64,000 nucleotides of DNA from Haloarcula marismortui ATCC 43049 (GCF_000011085.1 NC_006394.1:91301-155300); one strand, 5' to 3'. Positions 17,135-25,211 are shown, counted from the first letter of the stretch. The notes: generated from the sequence alone by a model not told the origin. A program made the numbers and translations.

Positions 17135-17635
17135 ATGCATATGGTCATCTACGCGCTGGTGGAAGCACCGACACAGCACGACGCCCTGGTCGAGGGGAAA
17201 GCAGTCTTCGACCGTCTCGTCGGCGCGAATCCCCACGGCTGCGCCGTGTTTGATTACTACGTCACGTTCGATGAAGACGACACGACGGTCGCCGGGAAGG
17301 CCCGCTGGGGTGACCTGCCGACGGCGGCCCCCATCAACTCAGAGGAGGGCGGTGAACTGCTCGACCGGGCTTGGAAGGCCACGAAAGAGGAGTTTCAGCG
17401 GAATCTCGACCGCGTGAAGGAGGCGCTCGACGAGCTCAGCGACGAGGCGATCATGCGCGACGAGGACCTCGCCCGCCACGCGTTCCACCAGGTCGGCGCG
17501 TACGAAGGGCCCTCAATCCCGATGTACGACCAGCACGCCCAGGGGATTCGGCATCGAGGCCAGCTCGACCGAGTCCTCGAGGAAGACGAGGACAGCCAGA
17601 CGCTCTGGATCGTCCCCGCAGACGTTCATTTCTGA
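17135..17635 (+). CDS. Hypothetical backbone protein with LWIVPA C-terminus
   Basis: A 166-residue protein (MHMVIYALVEAPTQHDALVE). Its last 45 residues, IPMYDQHAQGIRHRGQLDRV and then LWIVPADV, are shared with the C-terminal half of the 9029-9898 protein, so the domain is duplicated within the backbone. The N-terminal half is an alpha-beta domain of unknown family. It lies 53 nt after hairpin element 4 and 6 bp before the next gene, in an apparent operon to 18475. Confidence 0.7.
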   Translation: MHMVIYALVEAPTQHDALVEGKAVFDRLVGANPHGCAVFDYYVTFDEDDTTVAGKARWGDLPTAAPINSEEGGELLDRAWKATKEEFQRNLDRVKEALDELSDEAIMRDEDLARHAFHQVGAYEGPSIPMYDQHAQGIRHRGQLDRVLEEDEDSQTLWIVPADVHF

Positions 17636-17641
17636 CCAACG

Positions 17642-18007
17642 ATGCCACGAATCACCAACTGGTCACGAGAGAGTCGCTCACCAACACTCGCGTATCGAAA
17701 CACCGAGACTGGAGCGCGAGCTGTTCTACACCGGGCGCCGGATTCATACCGGTACAAGTGGCGCGGAGCGATCCTCGTCGACGGCTACCCGATCTGGTCG
17801 CGAGGCTTCGAGACGAAGGAGGCGACAACGTTCCGGGATGCGCTTCGGGAGCGGCCAGCGCCCGAACTGAACTGTCCGGAGTGTCCAAACGACGACGTCC
17901 TCGTCGGTGAGAAGACAGCTGATGGAGCGACGGTACAGCGCTGGTACGACTGTCCGGACTGTGGGTACGAAGCCCCCTCGCGCATCGTCTACGGCCCTGA
18001 ACGCTGA
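17642..18007 (+). CDS. Zinc-ribbon hypothetical protein
   Basis: A 121-residue protein with a basic N-terminal half (TGARAVLHRAPDSYRYKWRG) and a C-terminal zinc ribbon (CPEC near 78 and CPDC near 109, CPDCGYEAPSRIVY). Probably a nucleic-acid-binding protein of the backbone; partner unknown. Six bases separate it from the previous gene. Confidence 0.7.
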   Translation: MPRITNWSRESRSPTLAYRNTETGARAVLHRAPDSYRYKWRGAILVDGYPIWSRGFETKEATTFRDALRERPAPELNCPECPNDDVLVGEKTADGATVQRWYDCPDCGYEAPSRIVYGPER

Positions 18008-18024
18008 GGACGTACACACGCAGG

Positions 18025-18060
18025 GTGTTTTTCGGCCGGGGCGGAGAGAGTGACCCGGTC
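18025..18060 (+). promoter_or_regulatory. Divergent GC hairpin leader variant
   Basis: GTGTTTTTCG, then GCCGGG and CCCGGT around a loop with GGAGAGAGTGA. ATG 18080 is 19 nt downstream. It shares the T-rich lead and position of the main family but a different loop. Confidence 0.4.
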
Positions 18061-18079
18061 GAACCGGGTCGGTCCAACA

Positions 18080-18475
18080 ATGAGTCTCGAAGTACTCGAC
18101 CGACACAGCGAGGCACTGTTCGAGTTCCTCTGGTGTCCCGTCTGCGGGCAGGAAGTGTTCACCCACATTCCCTTCGAGGGAGTGTTCTGCAAGAACTGTA
18201 ACACGCAGGTCGTCCTCCAAGAGTCTCGAGAAGACCGTGGCTACGAGGAGGCTGTGCTCGCGTGCTTCGACACCGACTCAACGTGGAACCTTCACGTCGA
18301 CGAGAAGCTCCGCCGCGACCTGCCTGACGGCTCGGCACGGGCAAAAATCCTCGGTGCACCGGGTGCCTATGAGATCGACTGGTGGAGTCCAGCACCTGGG
18401 GAGGATTGGGAGCCGGTCGAGCGTGGTGAATTCGACGACGTGGAGGAACCAGACGAGGTGTCACATCTCGCGTAG
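18080..18475 (+). CDS. Zinc-ribbon protein of a haloarchaeal plasmid family (DUF7567-like)
   Basis: A 131-residue protein, MSLEVLDRHSEALFEFLWCP then VCGQEVFTHIPFEGVFCKNC, so CPVC and CKNC form a zinc ribbon in the first 45 residues. The rest is acidic with FDTDSTWNLHVDEKLRRDLP. The sequence is very like a conserved haloarchaeal plasmid protein I recall as DUF7567; no function is known. ATG 18080 follows a hairpin and is preferred over the in-frame 18050 start. Confidence 0.75.
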   Translation: MSLEVLDRHSEALFEFLWCPVCGQEVFTHIPFEGVFCKNCNTQVVLQESREDRGYEEAVLACFDTDSTWNLHVDEKLRRDLPDGSARAKILGAPGAYEIDWWSPAPGEDWEPVERGEFDDVEEPDEVSHLA

Positions 18476-18503
18476 CGGATTGCAATCCCGCTACGACTGT
18501 GTG

Positions 18504-18540
18504 GTGTTGTTTCAGCGCCGGCGATGGGTGCCGGCGCACA
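18504..18540 (+). promoter_or_regulatory. GC hairpin leader element 5
   Basis: GTGTTGTTTCA, then the same GCGCCGGC/GCCGGCGC stem and GATGGGT loop as element 4. ATG 18558 is 17 nt downstream. Confidence 0.65.
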
Positions 18541-18557
18541 CGCGCCGGCGAGTACCG

Positions 18558-19142
18558 ATGTCGACACGGAGCCAACTCCGATTCGTCCAACGAGTCGAAC
18601 AGACCGGTGAGACAGATGGCAGCGCCGACCGCGTCGCGCAGGTGTACCGGCATTCGGACGGGTATCCCGGGAGCGTCCTCCGGGATCTCGCACAACTGAA
18701 AGAGCTGCTCGATGCGACCCGCGCAGAGCGTGGCCCGGGCTACACGGCGGCGACCTTCGTGTTCCTCGACAAGCTCTCGACGGTCGACCTCTACCTGGAT
18801 GGCGACCCAGAGCGAACGATCGACGCGGCTCAGCCAGCGGATCTCCTCGAGCCGTCCAATATGGAGCACCTGGACCAGCCGCTGTTCCTGCTGGGCCACG
18901 GCGTCGAGAATCCGGCCGACGGCATCCACGGCGACGAGGAGTACCTCTACGTCGTCGAACTCCCGACGGAGAACCCGTTCGACGAGCCGACCGAGTGGAC
19001 AGTCAAAGTGAGCGGTCACTCCGCGTTCCCCCGCTGGGACGGCCCGACCGACGAGGCCTTCGAGCAGGCGAGCTGGCAGTTCCACGGGTCGCTCGAGGAC
19101 GCGCTCGCAGAACTGGTCCGGGACGAAGCAGTCGTCAAGTAA
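18558..19142 (+). CDS. Hypothetical backbone protein
   Basis: A 194-residue acidic protein (MSTRSQLRFVQRVEQTGETD). Segments DRVAQVYRHSDGYPGSVLRD and EEYLYVVELPTENPFDEPTE suggest an alpha-beta fold; YRHSDGYP recalls small haloarchaeal proteins of unknown function. No catalytic motif. The start is the ATG after hairpin element 5; upstream in-frame sequence overlaps the preceding gene and is rejected. Confidence 0.7.
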   Translation: MSTRSQLRFVQRVEQTGETDGSADRVAQVYRHSDGYPGSVLRDLAQLKELLDATRAERGPGYTAATFVFLDKLSTVDLYLDGDPERTIDAAQPADLLEPSNMEHLDQPLFLLGHGVENPADGIHGDEEYLYVVELPTENPFDEPTEWTVKVSGHSAFPRWDGPTDEAFEQASWQFHGSLEDALAELVRDEAVVK

Positions 19143-19152
19143 AATCCCAAAT

Positions 19153-19162
19153 CGTATTTATA
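19153..19162 (+). promoter_or_regulatory. TATA-type promoter for the 19187 regulator
   Basis: CGTATTTATA lies 25-34 bp upstream of ATG 19187, the usual place for a haloarchaeal TATA box on a leaderless gene. Confidence 0.5.
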
Positions 19163-19186
19163 CAGTTAGGGTTTAGAAAGACCCAG

Positions 19187-20137
19187 ATGATTTCGAAGGC
19201 CGGACTCGCCGTGCTTGACGCGCTGAGTACCGGCCGTGAAGCAACACCGGCGGAACTCGCGGCCGAAACCGGATATTCACGAGACCATCTGTACGACGTA
19301 CTCAACGAATTGCTCGCAGCGGGATTGCTCACAGAAACCCGTGGGTCCAGCAATCAGCGTCGTGTCCGCATCGCGGAACATCCAGTTACCGAAGCGTATC
19401 GAACGCTGCAGTCGGAGTTCAGCCACGTAGACTGGACGGAACTGCTCTCCCCAGCCACACTCCGCGTGTGTTGGTATCTCGATAGACCACGACACATCGC
19501 TGATATCGCAGACCGGCTCGGAATCACTCGACAAGGTGTCCACAGCGCGTTATCACCGCTCAAGCACCGAGCACTACTCTCCAGATCTGATTCGAAGTAC
19601 GCCCTTCATGACGAAGTCTCGCCGCTGTTGGCGTTCGCCCGGGCTACTGTAGAGCACGAACATCGAGCCCGAGTCCGGGAAATCGCTCCCAGTGCCACGA
19701 TCGCGTGGTGCGATCCGAAGCGAGCACTCGTTCGCCTGCAGACCGACGAGGATACGGACGCACTCCAAGCAGCTCCGGACTGGGAGATGACCGGACTGGG
19801 TCGGTTTACAGCGTATGGTCTACAGTTTTTCCTCGCCGGCGAGCCTCCGTTCTGGTATGCTCCGGACGAAGACCTAACGCCTGCTGAAGTCGTATGCCAT
19901 ACGCTCCTTCTGGATAGCGGATCTAGGCGGGTCAGCTATTCGATGCTGCTGATCGAGGCGGAGGATATCGATCAGGAGACACTCGTCGAGACCGCACAGT
20001 GGTACGACCTGGAACCCACTGTGAAAGCGTTGTATCGGCCACTTCAGGGCGACTTCGACAGAACAGATGATCTGCCAGTCATCCTCCCAAAAAAGAACGA
20101 ATATATGGCACTCAAAGACCAGTACGGAGTCGCGTAA
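19187..20137 (+). CDS. Double winged-helix transcription regulator
   Basis: A 316-residue protein. Residues 1-65 are a winged HTH (AELAAETGYSRDHLYDVLNE), and residues about 80-130 are a second (IADIADRLGITRQGVHSALS). The C-terminal 180 residues are a mixed domain of unknown function, probably for ligand or dimer contacts. It converges on the Mrr-type nuclease gene with 36 bp between stops, so it may regulate that module. Its own TATA box marks it as an independent transcription unit, unlike the hairpin-led backbone genes. Confidence 0.75.
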   Translation: MISKAGLAVLDALSTGREATPAELAAETGYSRDHLYDVLNELLAAGLLTETRGSSNQRRVRIAEHPVTEAYRTLQSEFSHVDWTELLSPATLRVCWYLDRPRHIADIADRLGITRQGVHSALSPLKHRALLSRSDSKYALHDEVSPLLAFARATVEHEHRARVREIAPSATIAWCDPKRALVRLQTDEDTDALQAAPDWEMTGLGRFTAYGLQFFLAGEPPFWYAPDEDLTPAEVVCHTLLLDSGSRRVSYSMLLIEAEDIDQETLVETAQWYDLEPTVKALYRPLQGDFDRTDDLPVILPKKNEYMALKDQYGVA

Positions 20138-20173
20138 CACCAACCACGCAGTCTGGCGGAAAATTGCGATGGG

Positions 20174-21538
20174 TTAGATGATGCCGCCGATCACGAGTAG
20201 TCCGACGACGAGCAGCAGCGTCGCAACCACGCTCCCTCCAGCAAGCAGCTTGTTCTCCATCGCCTTCTCGTGGAGGGGCATCTCGGCGTACTCCTTGCGG
20301 AACGCGTCGAGGTTCTCCTCGTCGTAGAAGTACTTCCTCTTCAGCGCGAACCGTTCGGTCACCGCACAGCCGGTACAGACCGGCTCCCCTTCGAGCCGTT
20401 CGGTCTTGATGTGGGTGTCGCAGGCGATCGCCCCGCAGTTCGGACAGTAGGTGTACGTCTCGTCGACGCCGCTCGTTTCGCAGTGGACGCAGCGATGAAT
20501 CCCGTCCTCCAGAGTGACCCGTGAGGGGCCAGCAGCATAGTATTCGTACGGATACGAGTACTCCAGTATCTCTGTCGTCTGCCGAACCTCAGGTAGATAC
20601 ACCGGCTCAATCGATTGCACTGAGATGTCCGAGAGATTCGGCTCACAGGTCTTGTTGTACGTGACGTTATTGTCGCCGGTGTAGGTCACCGTCGTCGTGT
20701 GGTAATCCTGGAGGCGGTCAACAGCCCACTCCTTGTACTCCGTTTGGGTCTGGCCGAACCGTCGTTCGTCGACGTCGTCGAATACCTCGGTAAACTGCCC
20801 GGTATCGAGGGGGACCGTCGCGTGGAAGTTCTCGGTGACCAGCGTCGCGACTTCGTCGTCGGCCACCTTCGGATGGCCGCGCTCAGCGTGGACAACGAAC
20901 TGTGTGCGGTCGTTGATCCGGTGGATGACACCGACTGAGGTCTCGAAGACAGAGTTCGTGTCGGCGGTGATCGCAACCACTGGTCGGAACGTCACTTGCG
21001 AGTGCGGCACCGGCAGATCCGCGGCCTCGATGTTCTCAATGTCGCGGAACGCCTCCTGGACAGGTGCGTCGACATCCGCCGCCGGATCGTACGGTCGGAG
21101 CGTCTCGTCACAGAGGATCTCGATGCGCCCGTTGTAGAGATCGAGACCGATTTCGTCGGCGATCTCCCGAAGGTCCTCGCCGTCGATCAGCTCGATGGGA
21201 TAGGGATCGTCGTTCCGCTGGAGCCGGTCAGCGTACTCCTCGGCAGGGTTCGTAAATCGACCTGTGGTGGCGACCATCCCTCGCTTCGGGCCGTCGAAGT
21301 CGAACGTCGCGATGGCCGAGTGCAGCTTCTGGACGACCGGCCGGCCGACCGTCCCGGTGTGCTTGCACTCGACGATGATCGCCCGTCGCGTGCCGTCGAC
21401 GATCTCCTCCATGATGACGTCGCGCCCCTCGTCGGCCGTCCGCTCGGCCTGGCGGACGTTTTCGTAGCCGAGGTTCCGGAAGACGTCCTCCATCAAGTCC
21501 TCGAACTCGAATCCCGAGAGGTCGTCCAGTACAGCCAT
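20174..21538 (-). CDS. Mrr-type restriction endonuclease with zinc ribbon and membrane anchor
   Basis: A 454-residue protein. The N-terminal Mrr_cat nuclease fold has D40 (EGRDVI) and E57-x-K59 (IIVECKH), the PD-(D/E)XK catalytic set; FEFEDLMEDVFRNLGYENVR is the typical first helix. A zinc ribbon (CVHC, CPNC, CTGC knuckles) lies near 345-390. The last 22 residues, LLAGGSVVATLLLVVGLLVI onward, form one membrane helix. It probably cuts modified or foreign DNA while tethered to the membrane. The ATG at 21538 begins MAVLDDLSGF, the usual family start; the frame upstream is rejected. No methylase gene is adjacent. Confidence 0.88.
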   Translation of the reverse strand: MAVLDDLSGFEFEDLMEDVFRNLGYENVRQAERTADEGRDVIMEEIVDGTRRAIIVECKHTGTVGRPVVQKLHSAIATFDFDGPKRGMVATTGRFTNPAEEYADRLQRNDDPYPIELIDGEDLREIADEIGLDLYNGRIEILCDETLRPYDPAADVDAPVQEAFRDIENIEAADLPVPHSQVTFRPVVAITADTNSVFETSVGVIHRINDRTQFVVHAERGHPKVADDEVATLVTENFHATVPLDTGQFTEVFDDVDERRFGQTQTEYKEWAVDRLQDYHTTTVTYTGDNNVTYNKTCEPNLSDISVQSIEPVYLPEVRQTTEILEYSYPYEYYAAGPSRVTLEDGIHRCVHCETSGVDETYTYCPNCGAIACDTHIKTERLEGEPVCTGCAVTERFALKRKYFYDEENLDAFRKEYAEMPLHEKAMENKLLAGGSVVATLLLVVGLLVIGGII

Positions 21539-21619
21539 CCGAATGTAATTGGACAGTATCTTGCTATGACTATATACGTTGCCGACGGTGGCGACGAAGT
21601 CGCGACGACGTGAGCGCTG

Positions 21620-21654
21620 GTGTTGTTGTTCGTCCCGCAAGGGGTGCGGGACGA
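21620..21654 (+). promoter_or_regulatory. GC hairpin leader element 6
   Basis: GTGTTGTTGTTC, then a perfect 7-bp stem GTCCCGC/GCGGGAC around the loop AAGGGGT. ATG 21676 is 21 nt downstream. Confidence 0.65.
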
Positions 21655-21675
21655 CACATTCGTCCCGGATTACCG

Positions 21676-22122
21676 ATGAGTTCTGAGAGCAACAGCGAGA
21701 GCGCCCCCGACAACTGGTGGTTGCAACGCCGAACAGATGACGACCATTTCGTGTTCGCCTACGAGTTCTCGAAATCCGTCCTTTGCCACGTCCAGCAACC
21801 CTCGGACTGGCTGGTCCGGATCGATCGAGCCGATGGGACGATCCTCTTCAGTCAGCACGACCTCCGGTCGCGAGCAGCGGCGTTCGACCTCGCCAAGAGC
21901 GTCATGGAGCTCTGTACGATGCTCCATCGGGAGGTCGTCACGGAGCGAAGTCAAGCGCGAAAACCGATGTACGTCGGGCCCCGACCAACCGAGGCCGCGA
22001 GTGGGAGCAATCAGGGAGCCGGACCTGGTCCAGATACCGCCCGTCGGCCGTCGGATTCCTTCCCCCGCCAGCCCCCAGAACGACCACGAGGTATGGGTCA
22101 CTGGGAGGGTGGGTTCCGATGA
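21676..22122 (+). CDS. Hypothetical backbone protein
   Basis: A 148-residue protein. The first 90 residues are an alpha-beta domain (DHFVFAYEFSKSVLCHVQQP then DRADGTILFSQHDLRSRAAA). The remainder is a proline- and glycine-rich tail, likely disordered. Its stop overlaps the ATG of the next gene (ATGA at 22119-22122). Function unknown. Confidence 0.65.
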   Translation: MSSESNSESAPDNWWLQRRTDDDHFVFAYEFSKSVLCHVQQPSDWLVRIDRADGTILFSQHDLRSRAAAFDLAKSVMELCTMLHREVVTERSQARKPMYVGPRPTEAASGSNQGAGPGPDTARRPSDSFPRQPPERPRGMGHWEGGFR

Positions 22123-22673
22123 CCGGCGGCCGAGCGTACCGCGGTGAACGCTGTATGGGTGGACAGCTGGTGTACACGCCCGATGGCGACGTACTGGACA
22201 AGCACCTCCACGTCTTGCGCCGCGCTCCTGGTGGATTCGACTGGGGACCGGAGGCCGACGAGGCCTGCATCGATCAACTCGCGATCGCGCTGCTGGCCGA
22301 TTCAGCGACGAAGAAGATCGCACTCGACCACTACAAGGAGTTCGCGCAGTACCTGCGTGAAGAGCTCGAGGGTGACGAGTGGCGGCTCCCGACCAGCGAC
22401 ATTTCGGCCGATACCTGGTCGCGAGACATCGACGTGGCTGATGAGACGCCCTCACCGGAGGACGTCGACATCACGGCAGTCGATTTCGACGAGATGACCT
22501 TCGCGGTCGAGCGAGCGCTCTGCGAGCAGCACGACATTAGCATCCACCAGAGCGTCGACGACCGCCGCGAGGAACTGGAAGACGCCCGCCAGGCAGTCCA
22601 ATCAGAAACTACCGACTCGGAGGCGTCAGAGACCGACACCGGCGGGTTCGAGTTCCCCGCAGCTAGCCAGTAG
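22119..22673 (+). CDS. DUF6166-like backbone protein
   Basis: A 184-residue protein. The first 75 residues (GGQLVYTPDGDVLDKHLHVL, then FDWGPEADEACIDQLAIALL, then ATKKIALDHYKEFAQYL) fit the DUF6166 pattern of a short beta sheet, an F-x-W-G turn, and a helix with xLAxxLL. The C-terminal part is acidic and helical. It is paralogous to the first part of the 22752-23438 protein, where FEWGYxGSGPAQLA-type residues are better preserved. The role is unknown; the family occurs on plasmids and phages. Confidence 0.7.
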   Translation: MTGGRAYRGERCMGGQLVYTPDGDVLDKHLHVLRRAPGGFDWGPEADEACIDQLAIALLADSATKKIALDHYKEFAQYLREELEGDEWRLPTSDISADTWSRDIDVADETPSPEDVDITAVDFDEMTFAVERALCEQHDISIHQSVDDRREELEDARQAVQSETTDSEASETDTGGFEFPAASQ

Positions 22674-22697
22674 GGACGGTGAGGGCGTTTCCGGCTC

Positions 22698-22731
22698 TGT
22701 TTGTAGAACCCCCGAGAGGGGTGCGGGGGTC
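22698..22731 (+). promoter_or_regulatory. GC hairpin leader element 7
   Basis: TGTTTGTAGA, then ACCCCC/GGGGGT around a loop with GAGAGGGGTGC. ATG 22752 is 20 nt downstream. Confidence 0.65.
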
Positions 22732-22751
22732 ACCACTCCCGCAACGTACCG

Positions 22752-23438
22752 ATGAACGGGAACGCCCGACGCACCACGTCGAACGTAGTCCAGACAGAAG
22801 CGCTCGCTAACCGTCGCGACGACTCCGTCGAATACGTCGGCTTTCGCATCGACGGCCAGGCCGTCGTTCTGAATCTCTCCGAACACCAGCGTCTCACTCC
22901 GGATCGAAGTCTCGATCTGGTCAACCACAGTCCCACCGGCTACGAGTGGGGATACGCTGGAAGCGGGCCCGCACAGCTCGCCTGTGGGCTCCTCCTCGAC
23001 TACTACAACGACGCTCAGGTCGCCCGAGAACACTACATCGCGTTCCGAAATCGCGTGATCAGCCAGCTCGAGTGTGATGGCCCCGCGGCGTGCTGGCACC
23101 TCACAGGTGAAGAAATCGACGCGGCGATGGCGACGATCACCGACGATGTCGTCGCCCTTCCCGACGGCGGGGGGCCGTCACCGTCACTCCCCGAGAACTG
23201 GCGAACGGTCACTCGCCCTGACCGACGAGTCTTCCAGCGGGCTGATCGCGACCACTACATCGTGCTCGGGGAGGGAACCGACGGCTGGCTGGCCGTCCTC
23301 TGCAGTCAGGGAGACCGCGCCTACCCGGCACCCCTAGCGAGCCGGACGGTTTCGGGCGATGCCGATGTCGATCGGGCCGTCCGGGCCCTCGTCGACGAGA
23401 GCAACGACCTCATCGAGCCACCGGAGGGGGAGTGCTGA
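22752..23438 (+). CDS. DUF6166-containing backbone protein
   Basis: A 228-residue protein. Residues about 25-100 (YVGFRIDGQAVVLNLSEHQR, then YEWGYAGSGPAQLACGLLLD, then HYIAFRNRVISQLE) are a good match to the DUF6166 domain. The C-terminal 110 residues are a separate alpha-beta domain (DRDHYIVLGEGTDGWLAVLC). It is the second DUF6166-like gene within 700 bp. It heads a tight cluster in which successive genes overlap: TGATG at 23436-23440, GTGA at 23566-23569, GTGA at 24228-24231. Confidence 0.75.
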   Translation: MNGNARRTTSNVVQTEALANRRDDSVEYVGFRIDGQAVVLNLSEHQRLTPDRSLDLVNHSPTGYEWGYAGSGPAQLACGLLLDYYNDAQVAREHYIAFRNRVISQLECDGPAACWHLTGEEIDAAMATITDDVVALPDGGGPSPSLPENWRTVTRPDRRVFQRADRDHYIVLGEGTDGWLAVLCSQGDRAYPAPLASRTVSGDADVDRAVRALVDESNDLIEPPEGEC

Positions 23439-23569
23439 TGGAGACGCTTCGGTTGTCGCGAGCCACCCACCAGTTGCTCGAACGGGGGGTCGAGGCGCTC
23501 GAGAAAATCGGTCGCGAACTGGAACGGTACAACGACCGGCAAGAGCAGACTGACGGTACCGACTCGTGA
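23438..23569 (+). CDS. 43-residue helical protein
   Basis: A small gene, METLRLSRATHQLLERGVEA then LEKIGRELERYNDRQEQ, predicted to be two helices. It is supported by overlaps on both sides: its ATG overlaps the previous TGA by one base and its TGA overlaps the GTG of the next gene. The size and amphipathic helix suggest an antitoxin-like or partner peptide, but nothing shows this directly. Confidence 0.6.
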   Translation: METLRLSRATHQLLERGVEALEKIGRELERYNDRQEQTDGTDS

Positions 23570-24231
23570 CGCAGACACGTTCTCCCGGCCAGCGAGTGAG
23601 TACCGGATTCCAGTACACGCGCACTCCCGAGGGGTGCTCGTGTCCCATTCATCGCGACGGCCAGCCGTTCACGGCGCCGCTCGGCTTGCGGTTCGCAGAG
23701 CGCGTCCATATCGAATCGATCCCGCGCCACGTCGCCGGCGCGATCTACGAAGCCCATCATTCCTATATGGACAGTGTCCCGCGGACGAACCTCGTCCATC
23801 ACGGGCTCTGTTACCAGGACCAGCTACTGGGTGCGATTACCTGGCGCTATCCGCTGATTCGCTCGCTGGAGTACGACGGGACGCGATACGAGGGTGACGA
23901 GATCGTCGAGGCAGCACGGATCTGCATCGGCGTCGACTTCCCGAACCTCGCCTCTGCCGCCCTCGCCCGGTCGATGGAACGGTTCGTGCGCCGGCACGGC
24001 CGGCGGCGAGGCGTTCGCCTTCTGCTGACGTTCGTGCGAGCTGACTTCGATGGCTCGATGATCAAAGCGCTCAGAGACAAGGGCTGGCACTGTGCCGGGA
24101 AAACGGAACCCGGACAGGCAGGTAACCGACCCGACAAGCAAATCCGAGAGCGGCCGAAATGGCGGTTTCTCTGTGAAGTTCCTGCTGAGTCGAGACGGGA
24201 ACAGACCTCACTCGGACGGTGGACCCCGTGA
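23566..24231 (+). CDS. Mom/GNAT-like acyltransferase candidate
   Basis: A 221-residue protein from GTG 23566. Residues about 60-95 (IYEAHHSYMDSVPRTNLVHH then GLCYQDQLLGAITWR) and 108-140 (EGDEIVEAARICIGVDFPNL then ASAALARSMERFV) follow the GNAT-like layout of phage Mu Mom and relatives: HH/HY motif, a G-x-L-x-G-x-I strand, an E-x-x-R strand, then N-x-A-S and a helix. Mom-type proteins add an acyl group to DNA bases and block restriction. If correct, this would be an element-coded DNA-modification enzyme. The match is judged by eye; another GNAT substrate is possible. Confidence 0.55.
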   Translation: MTQTRSPGQRVSTGFQYTRTPEGCSCPIHRDGQPFTAPLGLRFAERVHIESIPRHVAGAIYEAHHSYMDSVPRTNLVHHGLCYQDQLLGAITWRYPLIRSLEYDGTRYEGDEIVEAARICIGVDFPNLASAALARSMERFVRRHGRRRGVRLLLTFVRADFDGSMIKALRDKGWHCAGKTEPGQAGNRPDKQIRERPKWRFLCEVPAESRREQTSLGRWTP

Positions 24232-24764
24232 CCACGAACGCTCGCCTCATTGAGTTCGCAGCAGAGGAAGACTCGAACAACCAGCCGGAGCGCGATCCAT
24301 CAGTGGTTGAGCGACTGTTGGACCCGATATCACCGGCCCTCGGGCTGCGACTCATCCCTGGTCGGGGTGACCCGGTGTACCTCCAAAATAGGGGCACCGA
24401 ACGCTACCTGTTCCGGGATGCCCACGAGCGGTGGTTCATCCTCCAGCCCTCGGCCAAGGAGTCGGTCGACGACTTCGTTCGCTGGGTGTATCTCCCCGAG
24501 GGCAAGCCCGCCGAGATCGCCCGAATAGCGATCCGTCAACGGACGGTTCTCGGCTACAGGTACGTTCAGCGGAGTGAGGCTCCGGAGCCGGTCGCGACGA
24601 CTGTGACAGCGAGGTATGTCAGTGAGCCCTGGCCCGACGATGTCTACGAGTGTGGTCCCTGTGGTGAGCTGTTTGACGAACCACAGACCCACGCTGTTCA
24701 TTGTTGGAAAGAACACTTCTGGATTCCAAATCCCAAGCAGATTCGCCGTGCGCGAAGGAAATAA
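24228..24764 (+). CDS. Hypothetical protein with C-terminal zinc finger
   Basis: A 178-residue protein starting at GTG 24228, fixed by the GTGA overlap. The middle, YLFRDAHERWFILQPSAKES then VDDFVRWVYLPEGKPAEIAR, is unknown. The C terminus has CGPCGELFDEPQTHAVHCWK, which includes a CxxC and a later HxxHCW, likely one zinc finger. It is the last gene of the overlapping cluster and could assist the Mom-like protein. Confidence 0.65.
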   Translation: MTTNARLIEFAAEEDSNNQPERDPSVVERLLDPISPALGLRLIPGRGDPVYLQNRGTERYLFRDAHERWFILQPSAKESVDDFVRWVYLPEGKPAEIARIAIRQRTVLGYRYVQRSEAPEPVATTVTARYVSEPWPDDVYECGPCGELFDEPQTHAVHCWKEHFWIPNPKQIRRARRK

Positions 24765-24780
24765 CATATAGTTGTTATTT
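24759..24780. promoter_or_regulatory. AAATAAC/GTTATTT inverted repeat
   Basis: AAATAAC at 24759-24765 and GTTATTT at 24774-24780, with an 8-nt spacer. It overlaps the stop codon at 24764 and ends 41 bp before ATG 24822. It could be a terminator or the operator/TATA region of the next gene. Confidence 0.45.
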
Positions 24781-24821
24781 AATGACCAATCTCTATATCG
24801 TTTGAATTTGTGTGTGGTAAT

Positions 24822-25211
24822 ATGGCGACAAGGATGGCCACCCGACTTGAGGACTACTTCGAGCAACGAACGGACGGAAAGCTCCGTAGCATCGTGAAAT
24901 ACGAGGAGAGTTCCTACGAGATCATCCACCTCAGGGATGATGTTGCCAAGCAATATACGCCGGACGAGCTTGAATCGGCAATCGATGAGTCCCGGATGGA
25001 ATCGTTAGCTGCCCCAATATATGAGAACACGTTCTCAGAAGGCCACGGACAGCTCACGTGCCTTGTACAGTGCTTCGAGAATGTTATTGAGATGAATTTC
25101 GTTCTCGACGATGGGATTGGGGCCGCAGTCGCTCTTGATGCTGAAGCCATGGGTGATGCTCACGGGCTTGTAGCTGAGGCAAGGCAAATCGTCCTCGAAG
25201 AGCGAGAGTAG
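24822..25211 (+). CDS. Haloarchaeal conserved hypothetical protein (DUF7522-like)
   Basis: A 129-residue protein. LRSIVKYEESSYEIIHLRDD then VAKQYTPDELESAIDESRME matches the start of a protein family widespread in haloarchaea (I recall DUF7522). The second half, GQLTCLVQCFENVIEMNFVL then DDGIGAAVALDAEAM, is a beta-rich sensor-like domain. ATG 24822 gives the normal start; a GTG at 24810 is less likely. It has its own promoter region and slightly lower GC, so it may be cargo. Confidence 0.7.
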   Translation: MATRMATRLEDYFEQRTDGKLRSIVKYEESSYEIIHLRDDVAKQYTPDELESAIDESRMESLAAPIYENTFSEGHGQLTCLVQCFENVIEMNFVLDDGIGAAVALDAEAMGDAHGLVAEARQIVLEERE

